Part shown: positions 23,285 through 36,018 of the stretch, piece by piece
Layout of the letters: every line of letters starts with the position of its first letter
Numbering within the stretch: the first letter of the stretch is position 1
Assembly (NCBI GenBank): GCA_037176845.1
Contig: JAYKXP010000037.1
Span: 248,001 to 312,000 of the forward strand
Origin: Paramarasmius palmivorus
Taxonomy: Eukaryota; Basidiomycota; Agaricomycetes; Agaricales; Marasmiaceae
Direction: 5' to 3'
Length of the DNA stretch: 64,000 nt
Made by a program: the position numbers and the translations under genes
Notes under the pieces: model-generated
Databases searched by the model: none
Seen by the model: only the letters and a program-made list of their open reading frames with translations
What the model was told of the DNA's origin: nothing

Positions 23285-24652
23285 TCAGTATGGCATGAGA
23301 AGGATTCTGCTGGAAGACGCACGTACTGTGGGGTTCGAGCTTTGTGAAGGGGTGATTTCCCTAGAAAAGGCGAAAGGGATCATCGGAGCAGGAATGCGTA
23401 TCGAGTCGCCGTTTTGCGCTATAGGCGAGTGTGGGTCCGAGTCTCGGGCCATGTCATCGGCGGTGAATGACAGCGGGCAGCTCGTCCATCCTTTGGGGTA
23501 AGGCACGCCGCACGCGTAGTTCACGCCGCTGAACCAAGAATCGAGCGCATGGTCAAAAACGCGTTCATATCCTAAAAATTACATCAATTTTCGTCTGGAA
23601 GATACGGTAGAAACACTCACACTTATCATCTGAGGTTTACGCGTCGCTCTGACCTTCTTCATCCAGGTAATCAAACCCATTCCGTCTTCGATTTCTGTTC
23701 CCTCACCCCTCTCGAGTACCGCGAGATCCACAGATTCATGGCTATGTCCTTGAATAATTGACGCCAGTATCACATTGAGCTCTGGATGTTAGGCTGTTCT
23801 GGATATGTTCGGTATCAGCTGGTATTACTATTAGTGACACAAAGGAAGAAGGGAAAGAAGCTTGTCGTGGGAAGGGAAAAGAATGGAGGCCTAGACCAGG
23901 TCGGGTAGTCACAGCCACATCACCACTCACGTTCGAATTTTCGTTGATCCCCGCTCTGCAAGCTGGATTTGATTGGCGTTGCCAGCGTTGGCTTCGAAGA
24001 GCCTGGTCTTTTAGGGTCTGGTACGTATGTTTCTTCTTGTCAGAGACTGAATACTACGTTCATTGACAGAAGTTAATTTCTGCAGGCGAAAAATGAAGCT
24101 GCCACTCTGGAACGGGGAACAGGTCGCAATGCGATACTGGCAATTGTCTGCTCGGACTCTGCCAGTCTACCATCCAGCATTCGACATAGCCTTTGGAATT
24201 TGAATTACCGCACGTTTCTGCAGTCGACGCCTGAAAAGCATGGTGCGCTATAGCTAGCATTCCACGAGTGCCCTCATTTCTTGAACGTAGTGTTCCCCTT
24301 GGATGGCACCCACCCAATGCCCATGAATTCATCCCCGTACACCCAATACGGATCCCGAATGGATCCTGGAGGTACCAAGGCCCCTTCAGGTTTCTTTCAT
24401 TCAAGCAGCCTGTCGCTGTCAAGGTGGAGCCCCGGTGTTTGGATAATCTCGAGGTTTTCTGCTATTCCGCGCATTTGAGATCGCCTCCGAAGCCTCGCCT
24501 CGCTCACGTCGTTGGTGCGATGATCGAATACATGTGCCCTATTACATCGCGATCGGGTCCTTGCTAGCTGGCACTTCCTTGCTGTTGAAGTCAATTGCTC
24601 ACCTTTGAAATGGAGGAATGAACATGCTTGAGTGGATATTGGGCGAAGACAT
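23285..24652 (-). CDS. unrecognised multi-exon protein; model ambiguous
   Basis: Coding character is clear in the 3' half. An exon with PKRPGSSKPTLATPIKSS joins to LNVILASIIQGHSHESVDLAVLERG and WMKKVRATRKPQMIS, then to YERVFDHALDSWFSGVNYA and a Pro-rich end finishing LLMPY at 23285. The likely start is MSSPNIHSSMFIPPF at 24652. In the 5' half two frames compete over 24200-24450. One contains PYWVYGDEFMGIGWVPSKG but has two in-frame TGA codons; the other is open (NLKGPWYLQDPFGIRIGCTG) after removing a 54-base GT-AG intron, but joins less well downstream. It may be a real gene with misjudged introns or a decaying one. No family recognised, no signal peptide. Confidence 0.4.
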
Positions 24653-25320
24653 TCGATGTTTCAAGTTTGTATAGATGTATAGTTCCACAAATTCTTGTTT
24701 TTATTCTTTTGTAATTCACCCAGTGATTCCAGTCGTTTGTTTCAATGGATTTCTTTTGGATTTCTCACTGTCAGGATTTCTCCCATACTTCTCATAGAGC
24801 TGATACCTGATGCCCGACATAGCCCATAGTACATACAAATAAGCGAGCAATCAGGGCAGCTTGAGCAACGAAAAATTGCCATGTACGAAAGCCGGGTCCG
24901 TTAGATCCGGGAGTAGTCAGTAACGTCATTTCTTGCCTTTTACCATCATCTGCCTTGTGTTCTCCCTGAACTCGCGTCAGAAAGCTATCAGGAAAGATTG
25001 TCGTAGAAAGGTGAGTATACTCTATGTTTTGTTACTGGCTAAGAAAGATTCAGCTGAACAGCCACGAGTAGCTACACCCCACCAAGTGGTTGAACATCGA
25101 AAGGGTTCAAGAACATTCTCGAGCTCGAGGCAATCAGAAAATTTTCATGAACCGATCCCGCACACAGCGCGGGACGGCCAAGGGAATCAAAGGAATTAGC
25201 CCCATGACCATCTTCAACAAGCCATGATGTACGAACTCGGTCGCCATCTTGTGATGGTCTCTCCACGACGTAAGAACAGGGGTCATCAGACTGGTGTTGC
25301 ATACGATTCTCAAACAAGGG
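24653..25320. other. intergenic, divergent promoter region
   Basis: Lies between the minus-strand unknown gene and the plus-strand GH31 gene. T-rich near 24665-24780. No gene supported. Confidence 0.4.
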
Positions 25321-25327
25321 TATAAAG
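25321..25327 (+). promoter_or_regulatory. TATA box of the GH31 gene
   Basis: TATAAAG placed 48 bases before the ATG at 25369, the usual distance for fungal secreted-hydrolase genes. Confidence 0.45.
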
Positions 25328-25368
25328 ATGACCGGAGCATGCTTCGCACTCGCACCTAGTGGCCCTCC

Positions 25369-28300
25369 ATGTTGAGCCGCAGAAGCGTCAAGTTATTCTC
25401 ATTCGTTCTGCTCGCAGTATCTGTCAAAGCAGAGTACGTTGACCCAGCTGTTCTTGATGCTTGCCCAGGTTACAATGCGGTCAATGTCTCAACGGACGCA
25501 AATGGGGGAACCATCACGGCAGACCTGGTTCTTGCTGGGGAGCCATGTAATGTGTTTGGGAACGATATCGAGAGGTTGAGATTGGATGTCTCTTATGATA
25601 CGGGTGAGGACCACCAACTTCTTTATTTCGATATCAACCAACCTTACCGCAGATACTCGAATCCACGTCAAGATCACAGATGCTGCCAATGCTCGATATG
25701 AAGTCCCCGAGTCTGTTTTTCCTCGTCCAATGGTTAACAATAGCTCTTCTCCAAGTACCGCTCAAATCCAGTTTGGATACACTTCCGAGCCTTTTACATT
25801 CGCCATCTCCCGTGTTGACACCAACGAAACTCTATTCGCAACTTCTGCCGAACATCCTCTTATCTTTGAACCCCAATATCTCCGAATCCAATCCACGGCT
25901 TCACCACCCGATGCCAACATATACGGTCTCGGAGAACACACCGAGACGTTCAGGCTACCTACCACTAATCTTACGAGGACACTCTGGAGTCGGGATTCGT
26001 ATGGGATTCCAGTTGGAACCAACCTATATGGGAACCATCCTGTTTACTTTGAACATCGGGCAACCGGAACATATGGCGCGTTCCTTCTGAACTCCAACGG
26101 GATGGACATCAAAATCAACCAAACGGAAGGTGCTACTTCAATTGAATACAATGTGATCGGTGGCATTTTCGATTTTTACTTCCTCGCCGGACCCAGCCCG
26201 CTTGACGTGTCGAAGCAGTACGCGCAAGTTGTGGGTACACCTGCAGAGGTTCCGTATTGGAGTTTCGGGCTGCATCAGTGTCGCTTTGGGTATAAGGGTA
26301 CGTACACCGTTCGGGTCCCAGAGTATATCACACTCTGACTGTTTTGAATATGATAGACTTTGTTGATGTAGCTGGTGTAATTACCAACTATTCTGAGGCA
26401 GGAATCCCATTAGAAACCATGTGGACCGACATTGGTACGAACATCTTTTCCCTCTTTCAGCTACTAAATACTGATTCTTCTTCAATCAGATTATATGGAC
26501 CGACGCCGAGTTTTCACTCTCGATCCCGAGTACTTCCCGCTATCCCGCATGCGGGAAATCGTTGATTACCTCCATGAAAATGGCCAGAAATACAGTTTGT
26601 GATAACCTCCAGCTTGTGCTACTTAAGATCCTCATTTCTTCATATAGTTGTGATGACTGACCCAGCCGTCGGGTACTTTCCCAGCGAGGACTACGCTGCG
26701 CTTGACAGAGGAACAGAGATGGACGTTTGGATGAAGTGGCCAAATGGGAGCTACATTGTTAGTTTTTCACCTACCGCGACAAAGCATAAGTACTGATGAT
26801 TCGTGCACTGCAGATTGGGGTTGTTTGGCCTGGTCCAACTGTTTTTCCAGGTGAGGTTGATTTAGTTCGCGAGTTTGACAGGAACCTTACCTCTAGTTTA
26901 TCAGACTGGTTCCACCCGAGCACGCAAGAGTTAGTAGTGATGTTCCATCGAAATACCACTAAGCTGAGGCCGGTTTAGATATTGGAACAGCGAGTTTGAG
27001 ACGTTCTATAGTCCTGACGATGGACTGGATATTGATGGTGTCTGGATAGACATGAACGAGCCTGCGAACGTACGTTTACCTTTTCGTATCCACAAGTGAT
27101 ATGTGAACTCACGAGCTACCTTTTGTAGTTCTGCGACTTGCCATGCACGGACCCCTTCCAGCAATCTATTGACGGCGACTTCCCACCAGCACGTACTTCA
27201 CCTCCGCCTGACATAAATACCCCAATCTTCGTGAATGCGGCAAGACGAAGCAAAAGACAAGCTGCTACTCGGGACATCCTTGACCCGCCGTATGCAATTG
27301 ATAACGCCGCACCTGACGGTGATCTCAGCGCAAAGACTGTTGCAGTGCGTCATGTCTTGTCGCCCTAATTATCCGTCAATAGCTGAGGTTGGCGATACAG
27401 GTGAACGCAACCCACTTCAACAATCTCACTGAATACGATGTCCACAATCTGTATGGAACCATGATGTCGAGTACAACACAACGAGCTATGTTGAACCGTC
27501 GTCCGGGTCTTCGAACCCTCATCATCACGCGGTCGACATTTGCCGGAGCTGGCAGCCAAGTCGGTGCGCATTAGCCTCATCTTGGGCACAGGAGAGATGC
27601 TTACGCTTGTTTCACAGGCAAATGGCTGGGAGACAACCTTAGCAACTGGGAGCAATACCGCTTCAGTATTGCCGGCATGTTAGGTTTTGCGAGTGTATAC
27701 CAGATCCCGATGGTCGGGAGTGACATTTGTGGGTTTGGGTTGAACACGACGGAGACGCTATGTGCAAGATGGGCAACGTTAGGTGGTTTCTACCCCTTCA
27801 TGAGAAACGTATGCCACCTCACTTCTACCTCTGTTCCGGGGAGCTAACTCTATCCATAGCACAACCAAGACACGAGTATCAGTCAAGAATTCTATCGCTG
27901 GCCAGTAGTTGCCGAAGCTGCGAAGAATGTCCTCGACATGCGATACAGACTCATGGACTACATCTACACCGCATTCCATCAAGCGTCCCTCGATGGGACA
28001 CCTGTCCTTCAGCCCCTTTTCTACCGGTTCCCCGACGACCCCAACACGTTCTCTATCGATCTTCAGTTCCTTTATGGCGACTCTATCCTCGTGTCTCCTG
28101 TTACTGAAGAGAACTCGACGACTGTCACCATCTACCTTCCCTCAGAAGGTACATTCTATGATTTCCTCTCTTTCGCTCCAGTGCCCGAAGAGCAACGGGG
28201 CAACGTAACTCTTACCGACGTGGACTTTACTCAAATACCCGTACACATCCTAGGCGGTGCCATCATACCGCTTCGAGTTGAGGGTGCAATGACGACTGAC

Positions 28301-28636
28301 GAGCTGCGAGAAAAGGACTTTGAGATTGTCGTCGCGCAGTCCAAGGATGGCGTGGCCACAGGGAAATTGTACGTTGATGATGGCGTTTCGATTGAGCAGG
28401 GTGGGCAGACGTTCTTGGATATGTCGTTTGCAAATGGAACGCTTCACGTCAGCGGAAACTTTGGCCATGACCTAGGGGTTAACCTCAGGAATGTAAAGGT
28501 GCTGGGCGTGGATCAGCCACCGGCGAGTGTAGAAATGGATGGGACGAAAGAGTTTGAGTATGATGAGCAGACGAAGATCATTACGGTGGCCTTAGACATG
28601 CCATTCACGGAAGGATTTGAGTTGAAGTTATTGTAA
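25369..28636 (+). CDS. GH31 alpha-glucosidase, secreted
   Basis: Roughly 890 residues in about a dozen exons. The N-terminal signal peptide [21 protein letters not shown] is followed by [19 protein letters not shown], typical of fungal extracellular maltases. Then come the beta-sandwich ([11 protein letters not shown]), [13 protein letters not shown] at the start of the barrel, METMWTDIDYMD-like residues, and the nucleophile motif [13 protein letters not shown] (Asp in WIDMNE) near 27045. The acid/base motif KWLGDN lies near 27620, with MVGSDICGF downstream and a C-terminal beta domain ([29 protein letters not shown]). It would release glucose from the non-reducing ends of maltose, maltodextrins and starch outside the cell. 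Introns are GT-AG and phases match. No lesion seen. It is preceded by a TATA box at 25321. Confidence 0.92.
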
Positions 28637-28932
28637 CGGTGGATGGATCTGGGAGTAGGACAAAATACTGTATGTGAGCCATATTGTTTGCGGGGCATCG
28701 GGTTCAAACGAGAGCATTATTAGCTTTTGTGCCATCTGGGCAGAATTGTGCGAATTATCAAGGTGAAACTCAATCGATACAGCTATCTTCGGTTGCAGTG
28801 CCCGCGAATAAAGGTGAACCGATGTCGGTTCGTCCGCCACGTTTACTTCGCGGCCGTACTCGGAGTGACAGGATCGGTATCAAACCATAGAGCAAACTCA
28901 TACTACTTCATTAGCCTCGAGATTCCCCGACA

Positions 28933-29888
28933 ATGCGTTTCTTCAGCCTCCTTTTCTTGGTTTTTTGTGTGGTATCTGCAGCATCATTATGCTGAAGGTG
29001 TGTAGCGCTATTGCACGTGTGAGTCACGGTGTTTGGCTGACAATGCAGCACTTTTAGTACCAGCGCTTGAATAAGAACAATACGCTCCTGTTGATTGTGA
29101 ATCAGCAGACGGCGCTCATGAATGTTGTTCGCGACTTTGAACCAGACGAATTTAGGACTAATGTGCTGGCTCATTCTGAGCTCGCGGCCAAGGTATTTGG
29201 TCTGCCTGTGGTTATGACCACCAGTGGCCAAAGCGGCACGTACGCTAAGTGATTTTGATCACTTTCAGACAGTCCCCAATGGTCCATTGCTTCCGAGTCG
29301 TGAGAATCTCGAATCCATCGAGGTAAGCCTCTCATCGTTTGACATGCCTGAGGTGTTCTCGACGTCTGTGACAATGCTGAATTCAGATAGGCTGTTAAAG
29401 CAGAGGGCAAGAAGCAGATCATCATCCTCTCTACAATCACTACCGACGTGAGTCTGACAATCACAATTGCAGAGCTAAACGTCCATTTTCTTCGTAGGTT
29501 TGTGCCACCTTCCTGGCTCTGTCCTTGATCGAAGAGGGGTGCGAGGTGTGGCATAACGCCGACGCTTCTGGTGCTGCTAGCCTTCGCACAGCTCATGGCA
29601 GGAGGCCGATGACCGCATACGCCATGCTGGCGCTCAAATGCTAGGACAATATGCCAAATTGATGAGGGACTGGAGAGCTATACCAGGTAAACTTACACAC
29701 GGTGGAGAGCGTTTAATTAAGTTTCAGGTACTGGACGACCTATGCGTGAATTAGGAGGAGCCATGCTTCTGCTTCTCACTGAGGACCAGAGTGTGGGAGT
29801 GTGTTTCCTGGTGCACACGCCTAGACACCCACCACTACTGGCGTTTAGAAGCTATCTCGTTGGGCATAACTTAGGACTCGGACAATAA
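28933..29888 (+). pseudogene. isochorismatase-family hydrolase, probably decayed
   Basis: Start MRFFSLLFLVFCV (28933-28971) joined after an 86-base intron to YQRLNKNNTLLLIVNQQTALMNVVRDF, then LPVVMTTS, PNGPLLPS, AVKAEGKKQIIILSTITTDVCATFLALSLIEEGCEVWHNADAS, AGAQMLGQYAKLMRDWRAIPG, and an end at 29888. This is the YcaC-like isochorismatase family; the catalytic Cys region 'TTDVC' is present. Damage: after LRTAH (about 29593) the reading frame must shift by one base to continue as QEADDRIRHAGAQ. The joint between MTTSGQSG and PNGPLL has no phase-compatible GT. The loop that normally carries R-x-G-x-x-N-A-W-D (between LESIE and AVKAEG) is missing. A lone frameshift could be a sequence error, but the combination favours decay. 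Confidence 0.62.
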
Positions 29889-30477
29889 CAGAGCGAATGT
29901 TGCAATAGATGTTTGCAAATAAATGCTATAGGGTATATCGAAACCATGTACATACTTGTTCTCAGAAGCAGCTATGGTTGATCATAATGGCCTCCACTGC
30001 TACATGAGCGCAAGTTCCTCGACATAACCACGTCATCTGTACACTTTTGGTTTTTGTAGACTTGGTAAAAGGACGCTGACGGACATGTTCGTGAAAAGGT
30101 ATCCCAGCCTCGGTGACGCTTCAGCCAGCAGTCGTGCCAGACTGGATAGCTTCGAATTTGATAGAAACTGATTGGCTAGATGGAAGTAGAACGAGACATT
30201 TACATATGTTCAAGATACAACATGACTGACGAATGACAGATGTAGTATAGCGAGTCACTACATCAACGGCACCCACTCCACAAATCGTTCAGTATGGTTC
30301 ACACCACAGAGGGCAAGCTATCAACAAATATCAGTATCCAGAAGACCACCGGCAACGGTCAAACAACCTAACCTTGTTGTACCATTTCTCATTGGTAGTA
30401 ATGTCTGGTAAGGTACCCCATTGACTTCCAACCGGTACACAAGGTCGCTATACGAAGTTGTTTCAGTATATACAATG
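29889..30477. other. intergenic between convergent genes
   Basis: 3' flanks of the isochorismatase-like gene and the MYND gene. No gene seen. Confidence 0.4.
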
Positions 30478-32678
30478 CTAGGTGGGGGCGAGAATCACCG
30501 GTGGCACAATTTGGTTTCTCTCTCGCATCTTCAATCCGCCTTTCTGAGCAGCCCACTCCGCACCTTCGTCGGCAAGATACTTCTTGAAGACGGGAGAGTT
30601 GTCGTACACCATTTCTGAACTAGAAACCAGGGTGAACATCCCAGCGCACATGGGACCGGCTGACGCGAAGTCTTGTGGGTTCATAATCTCCTACAAATAA
30701 GCCGCTTAGTTTGGTCAATAACACCAGTCAGCTGTACTTACCGGCCTCACACGTAGAAGATGTGAAAAATATGTCTTTGCGAGAGTTGCGTCGTCCGACG
30801 CTCGAGCTTTGGGTGTTCGAGCAGCCCAATTGATGAACGAACCAATCAAAGTAGAGTCATCTCGTTCATGATTGAGCATAGGTCCCCAGGCTGACAGGGT
30901 AGGAACAATGCCGGCGTATTCACGATCCATAATATTCGAAACCTCGATGCGGTCGAATTGGCGTAAATGAGACGGAAGATTTTCTGCGAGGGTCACGGCA
31001 TCTTGGTCGTACATTGAGAACGACACTCGGAATTTGCGCATTCGTTGTAAAAAGGTTGTGAGCTGGTCCTTGACGTGGAAGTAGAGACAGCCCATGATGT
31101 CTTCTTCAGTGGTTCCGTGATCTTTGCCGGATTTCAGGACGCGGTCAATACTATCCAAGAGTCAGAAAATTAACGCAGAGAATGGATCGACACGTACTCC
31201 CAACCATCGAGAGGATTTGCAGAATCATACAACCACAGGTGACCACTTGGTGTGATCAGTGATGGGTTTGGACGATTCAGGTGAGCGTTTGGAGCACCAA
31301 ATGGCATTAGCAGTCCAAATTGTCTCCACTCATGAAAGGCAACGCGATGAGAAGGTTTCAAGCGAGCATAGAAGCGATCGCGGTAATCGACTCTCTCGGG
31401 TGCATTCATAACGGCGTTGAAGGCGTTGTTTGCTGTTCCGGCATCCATCGTGAAGTCCAGATCCTCGAACATCGCTTCAACAGTGGAACGAGTGAAAGTC
31501 ATCGACAGTGTGGTAGTTGGGGTTAGGTCAATTGATTCTCCGCCGAAAGGTGTATTTGAGAATAGCTTTTGCGTTAGGGCAACTTTTGCCAGGCTTGACC
31601 CTTTCATAGGCAAGAAAGCAGAGTACCACAAGTGCAAAGCAAAATCGACGGCCTGATCCTGGTTTCAAACTCTCAGATAATACACAAGGTGAACAAGGGA
31701 TTTCTGCTCACCATATCGTCCACAAAAGATAGGATAGACAGAAGTAGTGCATTTCTAGCGACTACAAATGGATTTCTATCATTCAACAAGATGGTAAGCT
31801 TGCTAGCATAATCCTGGGGGAGCGAGTTTATAGTCTGGATGACATTGCGAAGATCTCCAGAAGCTGGTAACGTAAAACGATCAACGAGAACACTTGAGGA
31901 TAAACTTGAAGACTTACCGATGAATGCAAGTGCAAAGTCTCTAGATTTCACAGTGGTGTCGGTAGAGCAACCGATAATATCTATAGCTGGGAGGTTCCCC
32001 CACCTGAACATAGACACTGAATAGATACTTCGAACATTATAGCAGAACCTACAAGATAGTACCGCCTCCAAACATGGCTTGGCCTGAGATGGGGCCAGGT
32101 TCCATAAAGGCTGGGTTTCGATCTTCTATTTCCCATGACGGCTTCCAAGAGTTACTTCTCATACGACTCTTGCAGTCTGAGCATTGATATGTTAACGCAA
32201 GGACCAAGGACGTGTGATTCTGAAATGTGTTACCTTGCTTGTGTTTCTTCCAGTCACGTTTCTGGCAATCCTTCGAGCAATAGCTCACAAGACGACATTC
32301 TGAGCACGCGAAAACCCCATCCTTAGGGCACCATACGCGAGATTCTACGTTGTGGTAGGCACAAGGGAGCCTGGTTGGTATTGGCGGTACGGTGGAACCA
32401 AGCCCGGGAGAATTCAATATAGAGAACAGAGCGGCCGGCGGAATATTGTTTTTAGCAAAGAAGTGAGCGAGAGCCGTGGACTCTCGTCGGCGCTGTGCAT
32501 CATGCTCCAAAAAAGACGGTGAATTGGATGTGTTTCCACTGAGGTGCGCAAGCGGTAGGTCCTCGAGCAGGGATTCCTTTTGAAGAAACTCGGATATCGA
32601 GGAGAGCTTTTCCTCTTGAGTGTTGAATCGGGCAAACGAAGTTTCAAGATCACTGAGACGCGCTTCAAAGGATCCCAT
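30478..32678 (-). CDS. MYND zinc finger plus DUF4470 protein
   Basis: Starts MGSFEARLSDLETSF at 32678 and ends ...NQIVPPVILAPT at 30478; about 650 residues in about six exons. N-terminal helical part, then a MYND finger: C-A-Y-H, W-C-P-K-D-G-V-F-A-C-S-E-C, V-S-Y-C-S-K-D-C-Q-K-R-D-W-K-K-H-K, closed by D-C after an intron. Next is a DUF4470-like block starting WGNLPAIDIIGC, with FALAFIGKSSSLS, TINSLPQDYASKLTILLNDRN and NALLLSILSF. A long C-terminal region follows with LHLWYSAFLP, FYARLKPSHRVAFHEWRQFGLLMPFG and FDRIEVSNIMDREYAG. These are abundant in agaricomycetes; roles in protein-protein contact are assumed from MYND domains elsewhere, the substrate is unknown. Confidence 0.82.
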
Positions 32679-33015
32679 GAGGAAGGTAGTGGTGCTGGAG
32701 GAGCCAGACTGTTATCTGATATATAGTGACACGAGTTGGACATGAGGACTCACTTGGACGTCTCCGTGCTTCTCTAACTTGACTTTCATTCCGGCAGTAT
32801 AGAGTTTTTGGAAAAGTTTACGGTTCTAGGATCAAACCTAAATTCGCTGCGCAGTCATAACTTTGACAGGGAAGTTCACGAAAGCAAGTCGCACCTTTCA
32901 AAGCCCATCTAAAAGATCTGTGACGAGGGAGAAGCTGAGAGAAGAGATTTACTGGCCCTTTCAACAAATACAACCATGGTGAGTGAGCCGTGAGAAAACT
33001 AAAGAGTGAAGAAGG

Positions 33016-33050
33016 TTGTCCGGCATTGTCCGGCATTGTCCGTTGTCCGC
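33016..33050. repeat. short tandem repeat, TTGTCCGGCA unit
   Basis: Two full 10-base units TTGTCCGGCA followed by two shortened TTGTCCG units. Lies between the MYND gene and a decayed coding-like stretch; no role evident. Confidence 0.7.
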
Positions 33051-33089
33051 CGCCGCAGCTCGCCTAGGACACGTCGGACTTTCCTTAGA

Positions 33090-33480
33090 CCCTAGAGACA
33101 ACCAAATACGGTTATGCCTTCGAGTCGGGTGGTTCCATCGATTCTGCTGAGCCATCTGAAGATATCAGATTCAAGAACGGTGCGCAGAAAACAGTTGAAC
33201 TATCATATAGGAAGAAATAGGAGGAATTTGAACGCATTGAAGCCAAGCGCCAGCAGCAAGATACTAACATGTGCTTACACTTGAAGCTCGAAGCTTGTCC
33301 ACCACGTCCTTACCCATCCGACGCTCCTCCGGATCCGAGGACTCTAATCCAGCCGTACATGAGTGCAAACACGCGTCATACCTCCGACCTCGGCATTCAA
33401 TATTCAACCTGTGGAGACTCAAGCTGGTTGAGTGTCCAAGGAAAGGTACGTTGCTGACGCTTCAACTCGGTTTTGGATCT
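33090..33480 (+). other. coding-like stretch interrupted by a stop
   Basis: One plus-strand frame reads KYGYAFESGGSIDSAEPSEDI...ELSYRKK, then TAG, then EEFERIEAKRQQQDTN...LKLEACPPRPYPSDAPPD...WLSVQGK up to a GTACGT donor near 33448. Composition is protein-like on both sides of the stop. An ATG immediately followed by a GTGAGT donor lies upstream at 32977. Could be a relic or a gene whose intron covers the stop. No family recognised. Confidence 0.3.
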
Positions 33481-33647
33481 GAGCATCTGGTATTAAGATT
33501 GAAGGCCGCGTGTGGAGACATATATTTTCCAAATGCATTCATTAAATAGAATAGCGGCGCCACCGATTCATTCCCATTTCGTTTACGTTCTCCCGATACT
33601 CCTTAGCATTTGAACTCGATCGATATTCGGAGGCCTTTTATCCGGCT

Positions 33648-35355
33648 TCAGACGTAGGAAACAATAGCTAGAGATATTCTTACCTGCTGTCCCATTCCTT
33701 TCGTGTCGAGTGTCATAGTAATATGGGGTAGCGAGAAACTTGGTTCCACCCAAGACCTTGTCCCTGAGCTAACCCAGTATAATATCAAGGCATTTAACGA
33801 TACCTTATCAATGTCAATCCCGCAAAGACACAACAATAAACATTACTTACATCTGCAACACAGATGCTCAGACACATCCAACCGAGCTCTTCGCCCCCAA
33901 AAGCAATCATCGTGCTGGCGTTTGCCTTTAACGTTTTAATACGCGCCACATTACTTGCTCCATGCTTTGACCTACTGCAGATAAAGTCAAACTCGCGATA
34001 GCACCACTGAAATGCAGGGTCAGCAGCCGAACAGTTACGAGAAGAAGTTCAGCCTCACCTCAGCGTTCTAGTTGCCATCCGTTTCAACGATGGGTTTATG
34101 AGGTGGGATCGCCATAACGGCCAGAGGAACATGCCGGTGAAGAAGATGTTCTGGCTTAGATCGTAGGTCACCATTGTCACAGCGCTAACAAGCGAGATAA
34201 AGTAAACAGCAAGCAGACATAAAACAAGCACGTACTTACGCAGCATGACTGACACCGATATAGCACGCATCCTCTGCGTCTTTCCTGATTTCGCTCCGTC
34301 TCGAAAGTAGAAATAAGATGCCCACGGCGAGGTACCCAAGCATTACGAATCCGCAGATACCATATACCATGATCGTATGCCGAGCGGTTCGCAAACCACC
34401 GGACCAGACGATGAGAACCTAAGAGACGCTTGAGAGATCAAGCATAGATTGCAATTAGACAGTGCTTACCTTCTCAACGAGAAATGCGTATATGAAGAGC
34501 TAGAAACTTATGAATCAAATTCTGTCCTCCGGTCGAAGAGTAAGGGGCATACCTTCGTGCTCCCTAGAATTATGATACAGGATATGATGGCGAATGAGCA
34601 GGCAACCGGGTTGCCCCGTAAACGAGTGCCAATCAGGAGCACTCCAGCTGAATGAAGGAACGTTGAATTCAGGCGATATAAAGGACAACATAACTAACAG
34701 AAGAACGTGAAAAACCAACTGTGGTGGAACGCGATGAGTCAACGAGAGTTCTTGTTGAGTAAGGAAAACACTCACGAGTCAAACAAAACCCAAATCATAC
34801 ATATTTTGCCCCAGCTCAAAGCCTTCCATTCTCGAAGAGTCGACGGCGTACGCCGAGACAAAAGGTAAGAAAGGACAGAACAACCTTGGCTCGCATCAAT
34901 AGTGGTAGACTTCACGGAAAAAGGGCGCGTACTTATCATATGAAGAACAACCGTCAACGGAAGGTATTTCTGCGGAGAGTTCAGCATAGCGTGCTTGGGA
35001 GACTAGGAACGAGACATGGCGGGAAGATTGGCTGGCTTTAAATGTGATTCCTCGATCGCTGCGACTCAAGGTCCGACTATTTGGAGTTTCGAATTTGTTG
35101 CATTGACTCACCATAATGCCAAAGCACTCTCCCACGCAGAGTCTAGTCGCTATTGAAGCCACCGGCACAGGTTTCGCAGAAAACATTGTGATAGACATAT
35201 AGCCCTCTGAAACCGCTCGATTAGTGCAACCCCAAGGCACATACGGAGAGCGACGCCACTTCTCACGTAGACCTCGGAAAACGAGCTTCCGGGTTGCATC
35301 CAACAAGCCATACCAGTAGCTTGCGATATGATGAGTTATCGGTATAGTCAGGCAT
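33648..35355 (-). CDS. multi-pass membrane protein, basidiomycete-specific, unknown function
   Basis: Several hydrophobic exons on the minus strand. In order: MPDYTDNSSYRKLL (candidate start at 35355), VYVRSGVALRMCLGVALIE, LNSPQKYLPLTVVLHMIS, WVLFDS, VLIVWSGGLRTARHTIMVYGICGFVMLGYLAVGILFLLSRRSE, CYIGVSHAA, AVTMVTYDLSQNIFFTGMFLWPLWRSHLI, SLKRMATRTLR, SGAIASLTLSA, MIAFGGEELGWMCLSICVAD, and SGTRSWVEPSFSLPHITMTLD to the stop at 33648. The 'LxRxATRTL ... ELGWxCLxxCxxD ... LYWVSSGT' order is one I have seen in uncharacterised agaricomycete membrane proteins. About six to seven helices. N-terminal exons are uncertain. Confidence 0.6.
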
Positions 35356-35460
35356 AGAAAGCTGAATGCAAAGTAGCACCGTTTAGAATAGTTGATTTAA
35401 GGTCCCATGTAGCTCATACCTTCACGTTGAGAAGGTTATACTCAGAGAGGACTACCTGGA

Positions 35461-35940
35461 CTAAGTCCCTGAGACGACTCGGTATCGGCAAAATGGGCTT
35501 TCGCATGAACATTTCGTGGTGTGACATTGAACAGTCAGCCTGATGTGCGGGAGTGAAATGAGACAAATGTCATTGATTTGCGGATTATGTGAACATGTTC
35601 TCGACATAGAATACATGTAGGGAGAAGCGTGCTTGAAAATTTCCATCTTTGACCCTTGACCTGGCCTTGACACTTAGTTTCCTCGCTTGACTATCGCACA
35701 TCTGAAATGAGAGTCAGTTACAGCTGAGATAACCAGAAGCATAGAAATAAAAATGAATATGTCAGGATAACTAGGATTTTGACAGTGAAGACACATCGCG
35801 TTTCAACGCTTCGTCTTTTTGTTCAGGTGAAGTATTCATCGTGTATGGAAAATGAGACACAGGTCAATCAACTCACCTTCGGAACCTATTTCGACGTCGA
35901 AGTCATCTGCGCTTGAGATGTGACACTCGAGTTTCTCCAT
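35461..35940 (-). CDS. possible small protein, weak
   Basis: MEKLECHISSADDFDVEIGSE starts at 35940 and ends at a GTGAGT donor. An AG acceptor near 35675 could join it in phase to SRPGQGSKMEIFKHASPYMYSMS and a Cys-containing end closing at 35461. The intron would be about 200 bases, long for this genome. No family recognised; could be chance. Confidence 0.25.
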
Positions 35941-36018
35941 GTCGATACGAGAGGAGCATAAGAGTCGTGGAAAGTCGTGGAAGAAGACAGAAGATGTCAC
36001 AATGTCACACACCGTCAC

